Shown here piece after piece: positions 56,540 through 64,000 of a DNA stretch of 64,000 nucleotides (position 1 is the first letter of the stretch; each line of letters begins with the position of its first letter). The position numbers and the translations under genes were made by a program. Source of the stretch: Charina bottae (Eukaryota; Chordata; Lepidosauria; Squamata; Charinaidae); assembly GCA_023362775.1 (NCBI GenBank), contig JALMGJ010000001.1:61905501-61969500 (forward strand), in the 5' to 3' direction. The notes beneath the pieces were generated by a model, which worked only from the letters and a program-made list of their open reading frames with translations, searched no databases and was not told where the DNA came from.

Positions 56540-58830
56540 GTGCGTCCTGTCCCAGTCACGACCTGACACTGAATCAGAAATGTTTCCACCAATCTATCAA
56601 TGGAGAGACTGCAATTGACCTGACAGAGAAGAAACAGTGCAGTTCTGGGCACAGCTATGGGGCAACCCCCAAAAAATACAACAAGAATGCAGCTTGGATA
56701 AAGGAAGTGGATAAGAATTAAAAAGAAGTTGAAATGAAAGAACTTGTAATAACAGCAGAAATGGTAGAGCAAAGGGCAAGGAAGATCAAGAATTGGTCAG
56801 CACCAGGTGAAGATGAACTGCATGGGTTTTGGTTGAAACATCTGACTGGTCTGCACCCACTCATTGCCAAGCAGTTTAACAACATACTGCAAGGAAGTGA
56901 AATTGAAGATTGGCTAACATCCGGCAAAACCTACCTGATAATGAAAGATCCAACAAAAGGGGTAGCAACAGGCAACTACAGGCCAATTATCTGCTTACCA
57001 ACAACTTTCAAATTGCTAACTGGTGTTGTAGCTGATGCAGTCCAACAGCATCTAGTCGAAAACAAGCTCTTTCCACCTGAGCAGAAAGGAAAATGCCCGA
57101 ACAACAGAGGAACAAAAGATCAGCTTCTAATTGACAAGATGATTTTGGAAAACTGCAAGAGAAGGAAGACCAACTTAAATGTAGCTTGGATTGATTACAA
57201 GAAGGCATTCGACTCCCTGCCACATGACTGGATAATCAAGTGCCTAGAAGTAACAGGAGTCAGTAGAAACCTCAGAAGCTTTGTGCAAAGATCAATGGCA
57301 CAGTGGAAGACACAGTTGCTAGTCAATGGTGATGGACTGGGAGAGGTTAATATCAAGAGAAGAATATTTCAAGGAGACTCACTATCACCACTGCTGTTTG
57401 TCATTGCATTGATTCATCTGTCAACAATACTGAACAAGTCAGGCCATGGCTATCAAACATCAAAAACATCTGCCAGGCTATCCCACCTCCTTTACTGCTC
57501 AATACTGTCCAATTATACAGCCAAGATATTGCAATGGAGTTTTGACTAGACAAATGTGCCACCCTTACCATCAACAGGGGGAAAATAGTGAAAACTGAAG
57601 GAATCAAGATGCCCTATGGAAATAACATCAAGAGTATGGATGAAGAAGATCACTACAAATACCTGGGCATCCTTCAAGATGACAACATCAAGCACACTGA
57701 AGTCAAGAAGAAGGTTAGTAGTGAATACATCATGAGAATAAAGAAGATCTTAAACTCCAAACTCAGTGGAGGAAATACCATCGAGGCAATTAACACCTGG
57801 GCAATTCCATTCATTAGATACACAGCTGGAATAGTGGACTGGACTCAAGCAGAACTAGAAGCCCTGGATAGGAAGACCAGAAAAATGATGACAATGAACC
57901 ATGCCCTTCATCCATACAGCGACGTTGACAGACTCTATTTACCAAGGAGCATAGGTGGGCATGGAATGTTGCAAGAACAGCAGACAGTTGAAGAAGGAAA
58001 AGGGGCATTGGAAGAATATCTGAAGGACAGTGAAGAAAATGCACTGAAGCTAATGCACCATGAAGGCTTACTGAATACTGAAGAGACCAAACTGACCTAC
58101 AAGAAAGATCAAATGAAGAATAGAAAAGAGACATGGCAAGGCAAAGTATTACATGGCCAGTACACAAAAAAATTAGCAGGCAAAGCAGGTAACAACAAGA
58201 CCTGGCAATGGCTAAGAGCAGGAAAGTTGAAGAAAGAGACAGAGGGGCTAATTCTTGCTGCACAAGACCAAGCCTTAAGAACAAATGCATACAAAGCCAG
58301 AATTGAGAAGACAGCAACAGACAGCAAATGCTGCCTCTGCAAAGAAGCTGAAGAATCAGTGGACCACCTAGATAGCTACTGCAAGAAGATCACACAGACT
58401 GACTAGAAACAACGGCATGACAAAGTAGCAACAATGGTGTATTGGAATATCTGCAAGAAATACTGTACCATTTGCCTGCAAGCAAGAACTGGTGGGACCA
58501 CAAAACAGACAAAGTAATAGAAAATGAAGAAGCTAAATTGCTCTGGGACTTTAGAATTCAAACAGACAAGCACCTGCCACATAACACCCCAGACTTAACA
58601 ATTGTTGATAAGAAAGACAAAAAAGGCTGGATAGTGGACGTTGCAATACCTGGAGACAGCAGAAGAGAAGAGAAAGAACGAGAAAATCACAAAATACAAA
58701 GGCCTGCAAATAAAAGTAGAATGACTGTGGCAAAAGAAAGCAAAGATAGTACCAATAGTAATAGGCACCTTGGGTGCAATCCCAAAATATCTGGAACACC
58801 ACTTGAACACCATCGGCATTAACAAAATCA
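56540..58830 (+). pseudogene. R4-like LINE ORF: RT plus restriction-like endonuclease
   Basis: RT phrases: NWSAPGEDELHGFWLKHL, GNYRPIICLPTTFKLL, PPEQKGKCPNNRGTKDQLL, VAWIDYKKAFDSLPHDWI, FQGDSLSPLLFVIAL. The YxDD block is destroyed: after SHLLY the expected MDD is replaced by a frameshifted stretch ending at 57549. A second frame (57588-58406) carries the thumb and ends in the Cys-His knuckle CCLCKEAEESVDHLDSYC. A third (58442-58822) has the PD-(D/E)xK-type endonuclease: HNTPDLTIVDKKDKKGWIVD. RT, knuckle, then endonuclease is the R2/R4 plan; the motifs fit R4. Confidence 0.85.
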
Positions 58831-59144
58831 CCATCATTCAATTGCAAAAGGCAGCTTTACTTGGAACAGCTTATATCCTGCAACAATACATTTAACACCA
58901 TCAAACAACAACATCTGCCTATCCCAGGTCCTTGGGAAGGACTCAATAGGTGGATAAAAATGCCAAAACCAGTCTAAACATGTGGCTGACTGTGTGACCA
59001 ATAATAATAATGTAGTTCTTAATAGTACCTATAGGTTATACTAGCTTTATTGTGTGTTATTGCATATTATTGCATTTTTATTGTTGAATTGGCATTGCTT
59101 AGAGTCAGTTGACTGAAGACATCTATAAATTCATTCGATGGAAG

Positions 59145-59187
59145 GGATGGATGGATGGATGGATGGATGGATGGATGGATGGATGGA
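59145..59187. repeat. (GGAT)n microsatellite
   Basis: About ten units. Confidence 0.95.
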
Positions 59188-59194
59188 TAATGTT

Positions 59195-59690
59195 GACTGC
59201 CCTAGCAAACTCCCAATTCCAGGTACTAACCAGAGAACTGACAAAATCATTCATGGAATAACGAGGCCGAAGTGGATATTGAAATCTCCCAGTTACATAA
59301 GCCTATAGATCTCCAACACCAGCTCTGAGACCAGTTCTTTCACCTCAGACAGGGATTCCATTAGGTAGAGGGGCAGGTGGTACCTTAGCAGAATCCCTAC
59401 TCTCTCCATGGGCCTGAGGCTGAGATACATATACCCAGCATGAACAGGTTCTCTCACTGGTATCAGATTTTCTCATTGGTGTCCTGGTAAGGACACCTTG
59501 TTCTTATGGATCACAAACATCACCTTCCCATCCACTTCCTCTGCCCTGCTCTACTTATTTTACCATCTACCAGGCAAACTGGATATAATCCCCTGAAGGG
59601 GCAATCAAAATGTCACTTTGGCTGCCACTTCCCATCCCTCTACCTCTCACTGGAAGCCATCTCCTCCTAGTTCTCACCCAAAGCAGCCCC
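59195..59690 (-). mobile_element. CR1/L2-type LINE endonuclease remnant
   Basis: Minus-strand frames contain GILLRYHLPLYLMESLSEVK, then ELVLELEIYRLM-LGDFNIHFGL. This matches the APE endonuclease stretch LLxYRPP...LGDFNIH of CR1-like LINEs, with breaks. No RT follows. Confidence 0.65.
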
Positions 59691-59720
59691 AATCACTACA
59701 CAAACTAGGGGATATAACTA

Positions 59721-60072
59721 GCCTGACCATATTTCAGGATGGCAAAATGGGACGGGGTCTTATGTAATATTCCGTATTCATGAAAAAGAAAGGGGTCCCC
59801 GCCCCCCGGTCCGTGCGATTGGCTCCCGCCTGCAAACCCCATCCCCCGGTCCATGCGATTGGCTCCCGCCTGCAAACCCCGCCCCCGGTCCGTACGATTT
59901 GCTCCTGCCTGCAAATCCCAGCCCCCGGTCTGCGCTCGGATCCTCCTTCCATGCCATTACCGCCGGGTTTGAAAAACGGGACAAAATTGAGATTTTTATG
60001 AAAACGACGGGATGGTTGAAAAATGCTAAAAAAACGGGACTGTCCTGTTCAAAACGGGACGTATGGTCAGCC
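59721..60072 (-). mobile_element. TA-target MITE (GGCTGACCATA family), short minisatellite form
   Basis: Inverted relative to the copy at 32679, with the same ends (GTATGGTCAGCC; ATTTCAGGATGGCAAAATGG) and TA flanks. It has three 39-40-bp units instead of eleven, so the internal array varies in copy number between insertions. Confidence 0.9.
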
Positions 60073-60416
60073 TAGATATAACACTGAAAGCCTTAAATGT
60101 ATCCAGCCAGCTTTATGTACCAACCAGCCTTAAATGTATCCAAACACTCACAGGGAAAGGCCTTTAGCTGGTTTTGAGCTGGTGAGCAATGAAGTCTCCA
60201 AGCAAGCTGCAGTCCAAGTGATGGAGGAGCAAGGAATATACATAAAGTCCAATAAAAATCTCAGCGACTCTCCTGGTGTTTCCTGCTGCAGCTCCTGCTT
60301 TTTCTATGCTATATTTCCAAGTTGTCCTCTCACTCAACTGCCTTTTTCTTTTGTTTTATTGTTCAATGTATAATTATAACTTTCAAAACAAAAGGCCTCT
60401 GGCATGCATGCATAAA
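60073..60416. other. KCNK2 intron, nothing recognised
   Basis: No gene or named repeat. Confidence 0.35.
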
Positions 60417-60417
60417 T

Positions 60418-60512
<95 letters not shown>

Positions 60513-60564
60513 CAAACCAAAGTCAAGTCAAGTCAAGTCAAGTCAAGTCAAGTCAAGTCAAGTC
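60417..60564. repeat. Compound microsatellite (AAAG)n then (AAGTC)n
   Basis: About 24 AAAG units (60417-60512), a short spacer, then about nine AGTCA units (60520-60564). A strong purine asymmetry runs over 95 bp. Confidence 0.96.
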
Positions 60565-60679
60565 TAGCTTGACTTCTGGAAGATAGGACACCTGGACTTC
60601 AGCCATATATTTATTCTTAGCAACAGTATAGAAATGTTCTCCCATTGCTTTTTCAAGAGGCTTTCAGATTTTTCTATCT

Positions 60680-60767
60680 AGCCTACAGCCCCGGTATTCC
60701 CTGAAGGTCTCCCATACAAGAGCTAACCAGACTCAGCCCTGCTTAGCTTCCAAACCTGGATGTCTTA
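60680..60767 (-). pseudogene. 5S rRNA-derived fragment
   Basis: On the minus strand it contains AAGCTAAGCAGGGCTGAGTC, then TGGTTAGCTCTTGTATGGGA, GACCTTCAGGGAATACCGGG and GCTGTAGGC. This is the 3' two-thirds of vertebrate 5S rRNA with about 15-20% differences. The 5' third is replaced by unrelated sequence. It is a pseudogene or part of a 5S-derived SINE rather than a working gene. Confidence 0.85.
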
Positions 60768-61346
60768 GCTCAAACTAGATATTTAGAATGATAAATGAAT
60801 ATAATTTATGACCCTTAATTTATTTGCTTGGTTTGAAAAAGCAGTTAGGAAGCTCTGTTAAATAGAAGACTGGTGAGAATACTAACCCTTTCTTTTTTCC
60901 TTTGCTCTAAATCACATCCTTCTTCCCCCACTACCATCATGTGTACCCACATACACATACATTGTTGGCCATGTTGGCTTAAATGTGTTTGTTGCAAACA
61001 TGGACACACAACTCCTGATGCTAACAAGCATTTAGAGATGAAAAGCAGTAGTTTCTTTTTCCATCAATGTTTTAAGTATTAAAGTGGAGAAGAACAAAGA
61101 TGAACAGGAAAGAGTACATGTGTTTGCATGCAACACCAAATTTATTTTAAAATTAAAGATAATACAAAATTCTATAGCTTATTTATAGGAAGAAATAATA
61201 TTTTATCAATACATTGTTATGGACAGTTTACTTTATGCCAGCCTTTCCATCACAAATACACTATCAAAATCAAATTTCTGTTGTAAAATATTTTCAAAGT
61301 TACAGAATTTAATCACATTTCAGAACAATGTATTTAGCATACTCAC
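60768..61346. other. KCNK2 intron beside the P1/M2 exon, nothing recognised
   Basis: No gene or named repeat. Confidence 0.4.
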
Positions 61347-61507
61347 AACAAATGTGTCTTCTACTTTGGCGATACCTTTCCCAAATATGGTCCCTAGTTG
61401 ATCTCCAACTCCAGCCAACAGAAAACCAAAGAGAGGGATTCCCAGTAAGGCATAGATGATACAGAATATTTTTCCACCTTCTGTACGTGGTGAGATGTTC
61501 CCAAATC
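61347..61507 (-). CDS. KCNK2: KCNK2 exon: end of pore loop 1 and M2 helix
   Basis: This 161-nt exon begins after a TTTAG acceptor with the last two bases of a Gly codon. The split Gly is the first Gly of the P1 selectivity filter (GFGN). Next come [11 protein letters not shown], the M2 helix [20 protein letters not shown], and the conserved M2-M3 linker motif [17 protein letters not shown]. The exon ends in phase 0 before a strong GTGAGT donor. The residues match TREK-1 rather than TREK-2 ([16 protein letters not shown]). The reading frame is open throughout. Its length leaves remainder 2 when divided by 3, so skipping it would shift the frame. The preceding exon is outside the window. Confidence 0.97.
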
Positions 61508-64000
61508 CTAAATTACAAACAACTTGAGCTGTTGATAAATCAGTTAAAGGCATTAAATTACACATCTAATTAGCACCGCAGATAAGGACACTTTTTAAAT
61601 GTTCCATAGGAATATAGATCCCATTAATTAAAAGATTAATACAGAGATTCTATACTAATTGGATTGCTAAATTCGTCTCAATTTGAACTGCATTGGAGGT
61701 TCTTCAAATAATCAATCTCTCTAATACAGCTGGAACAAATAGTGGAAAGGCCCCATTACTCTCTTCAAAATGCAATCACTATAGAGATTTATTCAGGAAG
61801 ATATTCAATTCATTTCAAAGAGAGAGTTTTGTTATAAGCAATTTTCAGAGCTGTACTAGGTTCTCAGAGAGAGTTGCTAAATACAGTAATCAATAGATTG
61901 TTAGCTACTGTATAAAATAAGTCTCCAGTACTACCGACCACACTGTTTCAAGGGTCTTTCAAACCCTCTTTTTCCAGTGTCCACTTAGGCTGCTGAGTAG
62001 AAGCCTGGATCCATCTATAAGATTTACAGCTTTAACTGCATTTAGACTGGATCTCCTTCCAACCTCATAATTCTATTTTCCCCCAAAAAATTGTTGTACA
62101 AATGACTGCTTATCCCTTTTCTGTAAATGATATGGCTTAAGTCTCAAGCAAGATATTGAGGACAATATTGTGACTCTTCGTATATTCCTTGGCACCCTCC
62201 AAACTCCCTACTCTACTGCACTCTTAAAGCATTTACGACAGACAGCTAGCATGTTGCAAAGGCCAGTCTCAAACATAGCCTGTATTTCCAAGAATACCTC
62301 TGGCCTCCAGAGAGATTCCAGAGGCGTACTTAGAAAATAAAATGTTGGATGTTTCCAGCCCCATGGTTTGTATGCCTTCTGGTATCTAGATGCTTTGGCT
62401 GGCCACATCCACTATGGCAACTATTTTGTGAGAGTGCTTACAATATGTCCCCAAACTCCAAACATGCCCCTTGGCCCAAAATGGTTAGGGAATCACAGAC
62501 CTCCTGGAGTCAAAATTGCCATATATGATCATAATATCATGCTTACTTATCCATCTTCACTCTATCTTTTCAAATCAGCAATGGCAATAATCTATATTCA
62601 ATTTCTTTTAGTTTATCCCTCAAAGGATTAACCAATTTCTGACACCATTTGTGTCAGCTTCATATTGATTTATACAACTTTTTTATTGATAACCAGTTGT
62701 TTTTTGCTTACAATATTTGTACCCCTCACTCTTCAACAGACCCTTTGCTGCTATTTCTCTTTATTTCCAGAAAAATGATTCCAAAAAATTATTGTTGTTG
62801 TTGTTGTAAATTGATCTAACACCAGGCATTTTTGCTTTTTGAGAATCAGTATTTAAATGGCTATCTTTGTATTTTCTTTATTCCATAAAACTGAAGGGCT
62901 TTGCTAGTCATCTGATGTTAATTGCTTCTGGAATTGGTTCATAACCAGTTGCCTGGCTTCAAATAACTATACTAGATATCAAATACGCACTATAGGATGT
63001 CTTTCCTAGGCTTCCCAATGAAACGTTATAGGATAGAAATAACAGAATAGTGGTGCTGTCCTAGGTATAATACTATCTGTCAGGGTTTTCAACTCTTAAG
63101 ATAAACAGCACAAAATATAACTGGGGATTATCTATTTTCAGCTACCTATATTGTTAATTATTTTATATTCAGTAATATTTATAGATTCAGCAACATCACA
63201 TATGCTATGGAGTAACAATCTGTTCAAATACTCTTGATCAAATATTCCAGAACTGCCTGTAACAATAAATACATTGTGCAAATCTCTTTTCCTTATGAAT
63301 GCATACTTTGCAAATCATTGTTCCACTTGCAACATTGAGAGGAAAAAAATGCACTTGCCATGCTTTCAGTTAAGATAATATAACTTGTTTCTGATAGATT
63401 ATATATTTCTAAAATATTAATAGTTTGCTTATAGATGTATATAAGCCATGTAAATTTTCCTCTAACACAATGGCTTCATCTTTCCATTATAGCACAAAGC
63501 TTACTTTGTGTGTGTGTTGGGGGTGTACACACTCATGCTCATGCATTCCAGGTGCTTGATCATATGCAACATAAATTCATAGAAAATCATACAATATGAG
63601 GCCATCACAATAGTCTTAGTAGACTAAACTGATCCCTGAGCTGTCTAGTCCAATGTTCTGTTAATCAGAAAATAGTACAGGATGCATCTGAGAATGAAAA
63701 AAAAAGGTTCACAAGTTACAGAAATGCTTAGAAGAGGATATATAAATGATTTTACATGGTTTTGGTGTAACAACGAAAGCAGTATCCTGTGTATTCCTTC
63801 CTATGTATACCATAAGCTGTTGGATCAAATATTATACCAGAAGAATGAAAAATGATGGAAACTCCCCTCTGATGTTTCTGAAGCTCCTTAAGACACTGTT
63901 TTTAAACCATGAGGATGTATATCTGAGAGAAGGAAATGCAATGCTCTTTGGCACTAATGATAATTCCCTTGGCCTCTTATCAGTCTCCCTGCCCACCAGA
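61508..64000. other. KCNK2 intron continuing past the window, nothing recognised
   Basis: 2.5 kb of AT-rich DNA with a short (GTT)n near 62793-62808. No exon of the preceding KCNK2 segment is seen, so the next exon upstream lies beyond 64000. Confidence 0.5.

Larger units (their letters stand above)
53156..58998 (+). mobile_element. R4/Dong-like LINE interrupted by a hAT copy
   Basis: The 5' half is 53156-54253 and the 3' half about 56515-58998. Coding parts include a basic N-terminal region (RRGYLKRMHQFWKEQHPESE, EQRLADQ), an RT and a C-terminal Cys-rich plus restriction-like endonuclease region. There is no APE endonuclease. The element lies between TAATAATAAT runs on both sides (53143-53155; 59001-59012), in keeping with the TAA-repeat preference I recall for Dong-type R4 elements. 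Stops and frameshifts make it inactive. Confidence 0.85.
20737..61507 (-). other. KCNK2: KCNK2 (TREK-1) gene, 3' part: last four coding exons
   Basis: Four minus-strand exons (61507-61347, 47789-47603, 31748-31609, 21054-20737) join in frame across AG/GT splice sites into about 268 residues of a TREK-family K2P potassium channel. The order is the end of pore loop 1 plus M2, then M3 plus pore loop 2, then M4, then the cytosolic tail. The tail ends in [10 protein letters not shown], as TREK-1 does, which separates it from TREK-2 (KCNK10). K2P subunits dimerise in the plasma membrane to form background K+ leak channels; TREK-1 is gated by stretch, lipids, heat and pH. The exons encoding the N-terminus, M1, the cap and the start of pore loop 1 lie beyond the window end. 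Introns are about 13.6, 15.9 and 10.6 kb and are filled with transposable elements. No break is seen in any exon, so the gene looks functional. Confidence 0.97.

Noticed and set aside
60680..60767. Functional 5S rRNA gene
   Set aside because: The 5' third is missing and many conserved positions are changed.
1..64000. CRISPR arrays, operons, prophage or defence islands
   Set aside because: The exon-intron gene, LINE/SINE content and AT-rich introns show vertebrate DNA; the tandem repeats are microsatellites and a minisatellite without spacers.

Overview
This is vertebrate genomic DNA, most likely from a squamate reptile (lizard or snake). It carries the last four coding exons of one real host gene, KCNK2 (TREK-1 two-pore-domain potassium channel), on the minus strand. 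Introns of about 10.5, 15.9 and 13.6 kb separate the exons. The squamate assignment rests on the repeats: BovB/RTE LINEs, a tRNA-derived Sauria/Squam1-type SINE, an L1 with an AT-rich body, CR1/L2 LINEs, an R4/Dong-like LINE, a Penelope-like element, a Ty1/copia fragment and several hAT and TA-target MITEs in one interval. There is no bacterial gene, CRISPR array or operon.

Layout. 1-20.7 kb lies downstream of the KCNK2 stop codon. It holds a copia remnant (0.67-2.76 kb), TA-MITE pieces including a 51-bp-arm hairpin (3.1-3.7 kb), an AAGGC array (4.8 kb), a 6.0-kb L1 inserted into an older BovB with a 19-bp target duplication (6.5-13.1 kb), CR1/L2 and RTE remnants (14-15.5 kb) and a perfect 104-bp inverted repeat of Penelope-like terminal sequence (18.3-18.5 kb). 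The terminal coding exon is at 20.7-21.05 kb. The intron from 21 to 31.6 kb holds a Penelope GIY-YIG fragment abutting a MITE, a hAT MITE, a SINE, an LTR-like piece and a CR1/L2. The exon coding for M4 is at 31.6-31.7 kb. The intron from 31.7 to 47.6 kb holds two TA-MITEs (one with an internal 39-40-bp minisatellite), further LINE pieces, a hAT MITE, and an essentially full-length BovB with an intact 1010-codon reading frame (40.2-43.5 kb). The M3/P2 exon is at 47.6-47.8 kb. The intron from 47.8 to 61.3 kb holds a CpG-rich hAT-like element, a SINE inside a LINE, an R4-like LINE interrupted by a hAT transposase copy, a third TA-MITE, compound microsatellites and a 5S rRNA-derived fragment. The P1/M2 exon is at 61.35-61.5 kb. 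The remaining 2.5 kb is intron leading to upstream exons outside the window.

The four KCNK2 exons join in frame (phases 1-0-1-0) and encode, in order, the end of pore loop 1 and M2, M3 and pore loop 2, M4, and the cytosolic C-tail. Nothing else in the window looks like a host protein gene. I did not find an undescribed cellular system. The points most worth a second look are the intact BovB, the dated nesting (L1 in BovB, hAT in R4, SINE in LINE), a MITE and a transposase-bearing hAT that share terminal sequence, and the long palindromes. No database search was possible. Family names come from motifs, and repeat boundaries are approximate except where target-site duplications fix them.
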